64,000 nucleotides of DNA from NCBI GenBank assembly GCA_038503035.1, contig JAVSML010024327.1, positions 248,001 through 312,000 of the forward strand, written 5' to 3'. The DNA is from Crocodylus rhombifer. Taxonomy: Eukaryota; Chordata; Crocodylia; Crocodylidae. Under the pieces are notes generated by a model. That model was not told where the DNA came from, searched no databases, and was given only the letters and a program-made list of their open reading frames with translations. Position numbers and translations under genes: made by a program. How positions within the stretch are numbered: position 1 is the stretch's first letter; each line of letters begins with the position of its first letter. Shown one piece after another: positions 55,496 to 64,000 of this stretch.

Positions 55496-55508
55496 AGCGT
55501 GTGTGTCA
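55442..55508. repeat. Compound low-complexity run: C, A, TA, TG
   Basis: C9, then G, A10, a short TA run and a TG run of about 30 bases follow in order. Confidence 0.95.
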
Positions 55509-55624
55509 GAGTTATGGGAAATTCTGGGGAGGGGAAGAGGCACTAAACCTAAATTGTGCTTGTTGCAAATTTTAAAAAAAGATCAACAGCACAGCGGGTT
55601 AAATTAACAGGAGTGTCTCTTGCA

Positions 55625-56185
55625 AATCAAGGGAGACAATTCTACCACTCCATTTGGCACTGGTGACCCCTCACCTGGCATCCTGTGTCCAGTTTTGGGC
55701 CCCACACAGCCAGAGGCATGTGGATAGACTCCTGCAGAGCATGACAAAAATGATTAGAGACCTGGGAAGCAAGACTTAGAAAAGCCTGAAAGAGCTAGAA
55801 TTAGTTAGTTGGAAAGAGAAGACTGAAGGGCGATTTGATAAAAGTCTTCAAATACCTGAAGGTGATTATAGAGAGGATGGAGATGGACCAGGACTAGGAG
55901 GAATGGCTCGTTTCTGTGGCTGGAGGGGTCCAGACTAGGAGAAATGGCCTCAAGCTTAGGCAAGGAAAATTTAGGAAGTTAAGGGGAACTTTCTGACTGT
56001 GAGCACGGTCAAGCACAGGAACAGACTACTTGGAGAAAATGTGGCATCTCCATTCCTGGAAAATTTCAAGAGGAGGCTGAACAGACACTTGGCTGGGATG
56101 GTTTAGTCAGGGATGATTCTGCCTTGAGCAACGGGCTGGACCAAATGTCCTCACGAAATCCCTTCCAGCCATACTTTCTTAAGAT
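55625..56185 (+). mobile_element. CR1 LINE 3' fragment, about 560 bp
   Basis: The order of blocks is 'tgtgtccagttttgggcccc' (QFWAP region), 'gactcctgcagagcatgac', 'aaaatgattagagacctgg', 'ttggaaagagaagactgaaggg', 'cttggctgggatggttt' and the 3' end 'atcccttccagccatactttctt' near 56160-56180. This is the CR1 coding end plus 3' untranslated end in plus orientation, diverged and without an open frame. Confidence 0.85.
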
Positions 56186-56269
56186 CCCTCCTGTTGAAGC
56201 TGTGCCAATAGGCAGCAAAAGACTCGAGAGTCACTGGGCCAGTGGGGGAGAGCACATGACGGAGCATTA

Positions 56270-56325
56270 GTTCTGCAGCCTAGGGGGTAGGGCATTCACC
56301 TGGGAACGTGGAAGTCTTGCTTTTT
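56270..56325 (+). repeat. tRNA-derived SINE-like head
   Basis: 'ctgcagcctagggggtagggcattcacctggga' in pieces resembles the head of the same SINE type as at 55360. The 3' part is not found. Confidence 0.35.
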
Positions 56326-56329
56326 TCCT

Positions 56330-58670
56330 AAAACCATCTATATTACATCTAAATCTGCATTTAATGTAAAATACTGGAAGGGAATGTAAAGTCCTGGAGG
56401 CTAGCACCTCTGCTCGGGGAGTATCCTAAACACCAGGTTACAAAGACAGGCTCCCTCCTGCTCTCCCCTGGTCTGATCGGATGAGCCTCCTTGCTCATAG
56501 GAGTTCAGTGACAGGAGAAGGCAAGGAATCCAGCTCTTCATTTAGACGTTCGACTACTTAAGCTAAGAAGTCCCTTTCCTGGGACCCCTTCCCTGCTGCC
56601 TCCTTAGCTTCCAAAGTCTGCAGTGAACGGGGCAGCGAGCTGCCAGCCATCGGACTCCTTTGCACCACGCTACTCTGATTCATCCACAGAGCCAGGTGCA
56701 CTGCATGAGGGAAAATAGAGCCTGATCGTGTCAGTAACATGAGACACACATGCAACATGAGACACACATGCAAAAGGGTACCAACAGGGCTGAACAAGAG
56801 ACCTCCGGTCGGTACTTCCTAGCCCTGCAGTGCTGGACTTTAAAAGAACGCTATTCAGGTTGCAAGGAAGGTGGGGGTGTACATAAACCTACACTAACTA
56901 CCATGAAAGGAGACAGTAATTCAGCAACGGCATTTTTACTGCCATATGTTGGCATTTGCAGAGAAAATAAAACAGACTCGGGAAAGTTTTGAAAGAGGGA
57001 GGATGTCTGATACAGAGGAAGAGGAAGGTCATTTCGTGTGTAGCCGTCAGGAGGAAGTGCGGCTTGGAGACGGGAAGCGACTGAAAGGCAGCTGTCATTC
57101 TCAAAGAAGGGGATGGGTAAGATAATTAAGACAAACAGGAGGAATGTTAGACATAAAATAAAAGTGAAACGGCAATTTGATTATAAATTGATGGCCTGGC
57201 TGCATCTCAGAAACATCCTTCTTATGGGGCATTGGGCATGAAAACCATCTCTCGTCTGACTATTCCAGGCTGACACATCCACAGCCTTTTCCAAAAAGAC
57301 AGCCCTAGTCACCTCCCATTTAACAGAGCTTCCAGGATCTAGCAGGCTGGCGCTGGGCCCTTGAAACTGTTAACGCTGGTTTGATTCATTCTGAGGAGCA
57401 TTTACAGGAAATAGAAGCACAATATTTTGAAGGCAAGCAGTTGGCCAAAGCTATTACTGAGCTGATCTGACTCACCAGGCCAGAACAGGGCAATCCAAAA
57501 GCGTAAACCACAAACTGCCAAGGTGAATACCCTCCCAGCAGAGCTGCCTGAAAAAATGACTGCGCCTTTTTTCCCCCCTAAACCAAGAAGTGGAATGACA
57601 TTTTTTTTTTAAGCGATAATTTCTTTAAAAAATGTTCACAAGAATTTGATTTTATGACGGAAAAACAGAGGGAAAAAAAACCCTGTTTATCACAAGCCCA
57701 AAACTCTGAAAACAGAACCTGGTTTTTTTTCTTCCAGTTTCTTTCTTCTGGTTAAAAAGAAAAAGAAAATCCAGAAATCTTCAGCTGAAATGAACATTTT
57801 CAGTGACAACGTTTGATCGAAAAGCCATTTGAGTCACAAGCGTGCGGCTGAGAAGGACTCAACCACCTTTACCTCCACTCTGAGCTTTCCGTCTTGCACT
57901 GGACCCCTGCGTTATGGGGTACCCAGCACATCAGTGACCGCAGAGGATATTTATGTGATGATGTTTCCTGACGTGATGAGGTCCCTCAGATCTGGGGCCA
58001 TGCAATGCATAGTGCTGATAACAGTGTCTCTCCACTGGAACTCCTGCCGAGGCGCATGGCATAGGACCAGTCCTCCTGCCGGTAACCAGGCATCTCCCAT
58101 CTACTTGTCTCCACGCACGTCATCCAGTTCGGGAGAGAGCTTGGTTGTATTTATTCCTCCACTGCCTGCAACACATTTACCAAGGAGGTGGGGAGGTGAA
58201 AGAAAACCTGGTTACCCACTAAATACTGTTATTTTCCATCAGAGGTGAAGAAACCTGTTCTCCAGCTGTCCCCTTCTCTCTCGCCAATGGCTCGTCTGTA
58301 TTTTGTTTTAGGAATCACAATTCATCTCCCTTGTTAGACTTCACTGAGTCCCACACTATTGAAGATGAATAAAGGTCAATGGGAGGCCGAAAAAACAGAG
58401 TTTAATCACAAGGAAGCCATGTAAGGAACAACATTATGGTTTGGCATTAAATAGTACATTAAATGGACTCTTCCCTGGTGTGTAAAGTGCATCATATATT
58501 GGGTGGCAAAGCAAGCCCCATGGAAATATTGACGTTCAATAAGCATTGCAAGTCCATGGGAGGAGCAGAGCGCTTCTCACAAGAACGGAGAACCATCCGG
58601 TCCAAATTAGGTTTCATGGTCCCCATTCCACATAACTGAAGCCAGGAGGAGATTTATTATTGACAACCTG
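56330..58670. other. Unassigned DNA with one short tandem duplication
   Basis: An 18-bp unit 'catgagacacacatgcaa' is repeated exactly at about 56738-56773. Otherwise AT-rich, apparently unique sequence, with A and T runs near 57600-57780. A 139-codon plus-strand frame at 57829-58248 has no recognised domain and no codon-use evidence that I can assess. Confidence 0.4.
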
Positions 58671-58674
58671 GTCC

Positions 58675-58860
58675 AGTGAAGAAAGGGTTAAGAGTCAAGA
58701 GAACTGGGTTTTAATCTTGGCTTTGCCATGGACTTCATGTACATCCTAACTTCTATATGTCCCTAGCTCTGTATCTTATCTGTAGAACTGGGATAATACC
58801 TACATCCCTTTGGAAAATACTATGGGATCTACAGGCTGCGAGAGCTACAGAAGCATTATC
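58675..58860 (+). repeat. MIR SINE relic, plus orientation
   Basis: 'gaactgggttttaatcttggctttgccatgg' in pieces, 'catcctaacttctatatgtccctagctctgtatcttatctgtagaactgggataatacctacatccc' and 'gagctacagaagcattat' follow the MIR order from the tRNA-like half through the core to the 3' half. This is one of the clearest MIR copies in the window. Confidence 0.75.
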
Positions 58861-59046
58861 AGCAGTCACTGGGCATAGGACTGGTTTCCAAAATATTCAG
58901 GATACACCGCCCAGGATGGAAGGGCTCTTTGACAACCTGTGCCTTGAGGTTGCAGAATGGAATTGGGAATTAGTCAATCAGTACCCAACACCTCTCCCTC
59001 CTACCGGAGTTACGGAGGGAGAGTCCTGTTCAGTATTACAAAGGTA

Positions 59047-59290
59047 CAGGAAACCCTCGGTATTCATGGGTTCAGCATTCATGGTTTCAAATATTTGCAA
59101 ATGCCAAACGCACATTTTAAATATACTTTAAACACTTACTGAAGCTCCTTGGGAGCTCTGCGCTTGCTGCCACCATGCTCCTGCCATCACCACCAGAGCC
59201 ATGCCTGCCCCCGCAGCCACGGGGTGCACTGCGTCCACGAAGGCAGTGCCCTATTCGTGGATTTTGCCATTCGTGGGGATCACAGGAATG
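59047..59290. mobile_element. Tigger/pogo-like (Tc1-mariner) miniature element, 244 bp
   Basis: The left end CAGGAAACCCTCGGTATTCATGG and, on the opposite strand, the right end CATTCCTGTGATCCCCACGAATGG follow the 'cctcgg-atncgcgg' plan of Tigger-type termini; 'attcgtggattttgccattcgtgg' near the right is a typical subterminal block. TA dinucleotides flank both sides (59045-59046 and 59291-59292), the expected target duplication. The interior is GC-rich and not coding. Confidence 0.7.
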
Positions 59291-59294
59291 TATT

Positions 59295-61230
59295 GCACAA
59301 GTGTAATTTGTAGGATGCGAGTGATTCCAAATGGCCCCGTTGAAAATAGGAGGACTGAATTAATATATTTGAATCTGCATTACGAAAACTGGAGGCCCTT
59401 TCTATGGGTCTGGATAAAGCCCTATCCCTGCTCCCCTCTGTAACTATGTGAGGCTTAAACTGAAGCTGAGTGCTGATATGAAGGGTGAGGAGAGCAGCGG
59501 TGATCTTGCCTGATACTCCTCTGTCTGGGAAAAATGGTCAGACGGGAGCAAGAGGGTGGGAGGAAGTGGTCATCGCCAGGTACTCTTTTCAGTCTTCCTC
59601 TTTTTCTTGGTAATCTGGGAGACCTAAAAGAAGTAGGACCTCGGGGTGGCTCTCAAGCCCCAGCGCCTTCCCAGAGCACCTCCTGGACACACAGCTACCC
59701 TCTGCCCCCTCTACAGTGGGATGGGAATGGCTCTCGTCCTTAGTACCCAAGTTCCCTTTTTGAAATCAAGCCAGTTTCCCAATCCATCCCAGCTTTGCAT
59801 ATCCATGCAGTAGGCAGCATACTATCAACATAATCAACTGTTTTTGCATAATGTGATGCTACAAAATGGCATTGTGCATCATTTCACATGGGGGGAGGAT
59901 CTTGCCCCCCTCTTTTTTTTTTTGCCTTCCCCTGTTCCCTCCCCAGTCAGACGCATTTCAAGGAAAAGCCGAGTGAAAAAAATATATAGAATTGAGACGA
60001 GCTTGGGGACTGGAACTTGTTTTTTATTGAAAGACTGTTGGCTCATGATGATGAACAGCAGTGACAGACAAAGTCCTTGGCATGGCAAATGCACCCCGGT
60101 GAATTTCTGTCTTAGCAATTCCCTAGAATAAGCAGGGAAAGCAACTCATCTTGTGCAAAGAACTCACTGCCGTGTAGGCATGGCTGCAACATAAAGGGAA
60201 GAAGCCAGGAGGTAAAGATGAAGGTTGTTTAAATCCCTTCCTCGTTTAAGAAATTCAGCTTTCCAGAGAATGATCATTTTCTGCTTCTGAACACAAAATA
60301 CTTAAGTGACACTTAGAGCAAAGCTCCCGCGTTTGGACAACGTAAACATTCCTGTTTAACATGCCTCAGCCCTGCATAAAAGCTCTGAAGGAAGAAGCAA
60401 AAGCAAAACAAAGAGACAATCCTATCGCTGTCTGAAAAGAGGAGGGGGAAAAATAGAAAGGCAACTCATTCACCATGCAACCCAAGCTGCTTTTGTCAGA
60501 ATAAAAATATATATGTATGCCCAATTTCCCCGTTAATCAGCCGATAAAGGGACCCCATATTCTGACACGAAGCATATGATAAAGTCAATGTTATTTGCAA
60601 ATGACAGCATTATAGTGACAGCCTAATGTTTATTACTGTCGAATTACTGTCATTTTATTAAAAGGACCAAAAGAACTGGCTTTGCGAAGTACAGCTCTCA
60701 GTCCCACCATAAGGAAAAACTTGTGAATCTCCCCTCTCTTTCTCTCTCCCTTGCTGTTCTCCGTGACTTGAACACAACATATCCATTAGTTTGGGCAGAT
60801 GGCTCTGTGAGCAAGCTAGCTAATGAACAACGCTTGGAATTTTAAAGGGAAGGAAACCTTTTCATTTTAAGCACGCTGCCTTTTTTCCTTGCCAAGATCC
60901 TCATGCATCATAGCATAATCATACATGGTCCTGACAGTTTTTCCCCCGCCCTGCAATTCTTGCAAGGTTTGGGTCAGTTTCTGAGATTCATAATCCCCTA
61001 AATGTAGCTCACCCTGATCATTCAGTGGGACCCCTTTTAGTGCTACCCAGCGTGAGTAAGGATATCAGAATCTGGCCCTCCAGGTTCGTATCTGCAGGAG
61101 AGATGGATCTGGATGGACATTCCCCACACCTGTGATCTCTCCCATGAGTCCAAGTGAAGCTTTCCAAAGCTTTTAAAATAGCTGAAAACCAATTAGAGCT
61201 AGGCTAATGATGAGCTTTTCTTTGTGGTCG
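59295..61230. other. Unassigned, repeat-poor DNA
   Basis: No transposon or gene is recognised. AT-rich, balanced sequence at about 60440-60870 with blocks such as 'aataaaaatatatatgtatgcccaa' and 'gcaaatgacagcattatagtgacag' looks unique and undamaged. Confidence 0.4.
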
Positions 61231-61237
61231 AAGGGGA

Positions 61238-61465
61238 CAGGAGTAAGAGCAATGGCCTTAAGCTATAGCGGAGAAAATTTAGGTTGGGGATTAGGAATAG
61301 CTTTCTGACTATGAGGGTGCTCAGGCATTGGAACAGGCCACCTAAGGGAAAGGTGGTATCTCCATCCACGGAGGTTTAGGAGCCGGTTAGACAGACCCTT
61401 GTCTGGGATGATCCTGCTGTGAGCAGGTGAGGTCCCTTCCAGCCCTAGTTTCCTATGGTCCTATA
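61238..61465 (+). mobile_element. CR1 LINE 3' fragment
   Basis: 'caatggccttaagctatagcggagaaaatttagg' in pieces, 'atagctttctgactatgagg', 'ggaggtttaggagccgg' and the 3' end 'aggtcccttccagccctag' with tail 'tttcctatggtcctat'. Plus orientation, strongly diverged. Confidence 0.85.
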
Positions 61466-61489
61466 GGAGGGCCTGCTGTTTGTCTGCTG

Positions 61490-61760
61490 GAATCACTGCA
61501 GGGGCCTTGGGCATTTTGGAGGCTTTGCTCTTTCCTGGTCCATGGGCGACTGGTGCCTCCCGAGTCTGGGGGGGCACCTGCAGGCACTGCCAGCACTGGC
61601 AAGTTCCCGCAGGTGCTGCTGCCACCATCAGCGGCGGGAGCGCAGCTGGTGAGCTCCCCCATGAACCGCCACCACCATCGGTGATGGGGCCGGAGCTGGC
61701 GAGCTCCTGCAGCATGCCCCCCCCAGCTCCTCCTATGTCCTGGTCTCTGGGACTGCGCCC
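61490..61760. repeat. GC-rich block related to the 18.95 and 54.6 kb elements
   Basis: It shares 'cacctgcaggcactgccagc', 'cgcaggtgctgctgccacc' and 'gagctcctgcagcatgccccccc' style blocks with those elements, but the ends were not resolved. Overlapping 70-100 codon frames are compositional. Confidence 0.45.
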
Positions 61761-61799
61761 TACCGCATGGCAGTCCCCGAAAGACTGAACTGCTTTAAT

Positions 61800-63150
61800 T
61801 TAATTTATTCTTGGCCCTAAAAGAGGATGCTTGTAATATGCAGGAAATGCAACTAGATAGAAAATGGTGTCTTCATTTCTAGGAAACCCTGTGGGGTTTA
61901 GCACCTCCGAAAATTCAGCTCAAGGTCTCTCGTAAGTGGGGAAGCTGAGAATTCAGGTCCTCAAACATCTCTGGTAGCATTTGCCACAAAAGCCCTAACC
62001 CTGTAAAGTGCTGAGAACCACCCGCAAGGTGCTACGTGCCCTCAACTTCTAGGAATCAAGGGAGTTCGACATGCTGCAGGAGAGGCCCCAGCATTTGGAT
62101 GGGAGGGCTCCAGACTTTGTAACAAAGATGAGCAAATCATAGTACAACAGTCCTGGCATATCTTCCCAGGTCAGGAATGGACAAAAGGAGTGGTTGAGTC
62201 CTCCCAAGGTCGGAAACCCAAACCCATGCTGTAGCATTCAGAATGCAGTAGCAAGGCCTGCAGTCATGTAAGTTTTCATCCCCTCTTTGTGGATCACATG
62301 CCGTGCGACTGTAAGTAAGTTTTTACTTATTGCACTCTGGTGTGCAATATTGGTAGCTCCCCTGAGAAGATTACCCAACAGTTTTTAGCAGCTGCTTGAA
62401 AGTGCTATGTCCTTGGGATACAATCAGCCAAGATATCATCCTACTGCAATGCTTGCTTGCATCTCAGGGTATTACAGGTGTTGCCTTGACTGCGGGTCCC
62501 TGGGAACTCAGGTGTCTGTGGGCAGAAATAGATGTTGCCTTCTGTCACCTTTGTGCCACCATAAACATTTTCAGCAAATAGATGTCTATACCATTTTTTG
62601 GTGTCACAACATGGCTGTGACAAAAGGTAGTTATAAATTTTGCTGCCTTATTGCAATGGATATCTGCTTTATGATGGGAGTGCAGGAAGCCTCAAGCTGC
62701 CCACTCTCTCCCACAGCCCCAGGCAGGCACCCCCTGGGTGTAAGGTGTACAGGATTGGGCTCCTCAAGCCCAGGGAAGCCTGCCTACTTTTCCCTGCTTC
62801 CAGAGGTGCCCCCCTGGCAATCTTTGGGATATGCCTATGGAAGTGGGAAAGGGAGGGTTCCCCACTTGCAAAGACACACCTCTAGCAATCTCCCTGCTTC
62901 CAGAGACTTACCCCTAGCAGTCTCCAGGAACCCTGAAGGTTGACAGGGGTGCAACTCTGAAAGCAGGGAACATGCTACCTATTGTCCCACACGATCAGCA
63001 TGTGGGACAGTGAGCAATGTGCCCTCAATGAAGTGGATTAGCTGTGCTTGGACATAACCTGGCAGATCTGATCTGCCTCCTTCCGTCTATTTGTAGCCTG
63101 TGTGGTCCAGTTAAAATCTGTGTTTCTTCTAATTAACAGAGATGGGAAAG
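61800..63150. other. Unassigned DNA
   Basis: The segment 62690-63020 is C-rich and ends 'gtgggacagtgagcaatg'; its 'cccacac...gtgtggga' words hint at an unresolved inverted-repeat element. A 178-codon plus-strand frame at 62407-62943 overlaps others and has no recognised domain. Confidence 0.35.
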
Positions 63151-63154
63151 ACTC

Positions 63155-63648
63155 AGTGGGCATGTCTACACATGCATTTAATACAGAGCTAAAACTGCCA
63201 TGCATATTGCCCCAGAGTTTATTGCTTCCGGGCGTCTATTTAAATGTGTGCCCAAGACTGCGGCATGTTGAACCAGGTCAGATAAACCTCAGTTGGCAGG
63301 TTTATCCAGGAGGCCAGCCTTCCCACCTGGGGCTGCTCCACCCAGCTCAACATGCTGTGGCGGGGCCGCTTGGGTACGAGGGTGCTCCAGTGCGGGGTGA
63401 GGCAGCCCCTGCACTGAAGCACACTTATGCCCCATCCAGCCATGTCAGCATCTACGGGTGCATTGCTGCGCACAAAAAAAAGCTCTGTAGATGGATAGTA
63501 TTTGTATGTACAAGTACTACCCCAATACAGAGTGTATTATTTTCCTCGGGTCTAATAGGGCCACACATATAGATGCCAAGATGGTTACTGCAGAGCTAAT
63601 CAGACAACTCTGCAGTAGCTGTCTCAGGTAGACATGCCCATTTGCTCC
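63155..63648 (+). mobile_element. DNA element of the type split at 40.3-42.1 kb, complete copy, about 490 bp
   Basis: The left end is GTGGGCATGTCTACACATGC and the right end on the opposite strand ATGGGCATGTCTACCTGAG, an inverted pair of about 14 bp. Inside, the half-sites 'gcccctgcactgaagcacactta' and 'gagggtgctccagtgcggggtgag' are inverted relative to each other, so the interior is partly palindromic. The reverse complement aligns block by block with 40265-40391 plus 41791-42125. A 156-codon frame here is not a gene. A target duplication was not established. Confidence 0.7.
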
Positions 63649-64000
63649 CTGTGATGGTCAGGCCATCAGCCAGTGATCACTTTTAGACCTAGTGATGAGC
63701 AAACTACAAAACGTTCAGAACTGGCCCAGTAATTATCCAAAATAATCCTTTAAAACTTTTCAGGACAACTGACATGGGCCAATGATTTTTCCTCCCTGCC
63801 AAGATAAATGAGTCAAGGAGGTAGGCTGGGTGGTATGTCCCATGGCAGTGCCTCTAATAGGCATGAGGTGAGGAAATGGTGCACATAAGAGTGAAAGAAA
63901 GGGACCAAGGAAGTTTCCCACTCGAGCTGCTGGAGCTCAGCAGAGAAGAAAGGTTTGTAAACTCTACCTAAGCAGAGGTTTCCAGCTGAGCGCTTGCATC
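63649..64000. other. Unassigned DNA
   Basis: Nothing recognised to the window end. Confidence 0.35.

Noticed and set aside
62407..62943. A 178-codon plus-strand frame
   Set aside because: Several overlapping frames exist, no domain is visible, and the sequence has the look of a C-rich degraded repeat.

Overview
The window looks like vertebrate nuclear DNA from a sauropsid reptile, most likely a crocodilian and less likely a turtle. The evidence is several CR1 retrotransposons with the typical CR1 3' end and short TTCATAGA-type tails, ancient MIR and L3-type relics, hAT-like miniature elements, Ty3/gypsy remains and strong CpG depletion. The species call is inference from repeat style only. 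No bacterial gene organisation is present, and I found no host protein-coding gene, tRNA gene, rRNA gene or CRISPR array that I can support. The long open frames belong either to transposons or to GC-rich low-complexity DNA.

Layout. 1-6.7 kb: mostly unassigned, with a 293-bp hAT-like element at 2.8 kb and L3 and MIR relics near 5 kb. 6.77-10.02 kb: a 3.2-kb CR1 on the minus strand that keeps the tail of ORF1 and most of ORF2 (endonuclease and reverse transcriptase). 11.4-15.2 kb: three long palindromic elements in under 4 kb, two of them with 8-bp target duplications. 16.7-20.4 kb: remains of a Ty3/gypsy retrotransposon (two LTRs, gag, zinc-knuckle remnant, protease) broken up by a GC-rich block and a GC-rich miniature element; a second hAT-like element lies beside its 3' LTR. 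25.9-29.3 kb: a non-CR1 reverse-transcriptase relic, a short CR1, a probable solo LTR and a C-rich repeat. 33.5-34.1 kb: another TAGGG-type DNA element. 36.1-39.4 kb: repeat-poor. 40.3-42.1 kb: a DNA element split by a 1.4-kb CR1. 42.4-45.4 kb: a repeat present as two direct copies 1,980 bp apart. 47-48.3 kb: a possible second LTR. 49.7-52.37 kb: a 2.65-kb CR1 inserted at the edge of a MIR. 53.8-63.6 kb: inverted-repeat elements, a Tigger-like element, two plus-strand CR1 3' ends, a MIR, and a second copy of the element that was split at 40-42 kb.

The genes do not form a pathway. They are retrotransposon genes (CR1 ORF1/ORF2, gypsy gag-pro, one other LINE RT), all broken, and the non-autonomous DNA elements would have depended on transposases encoded elsewhere. 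The window is best read as an intergenic or intronic region built from several layers of nested transposition. The repeat-poor AT-rich stretches (about 31.2-33.4, 36.1-39.4, 52.4-53.7 and 60.2-61.2 kb) are where conserved non-coding DNA would be expected, but this cannot be shown from one sequence. All boundaries were read by eye, and those without a stated target duplication may be off by tens of bases.
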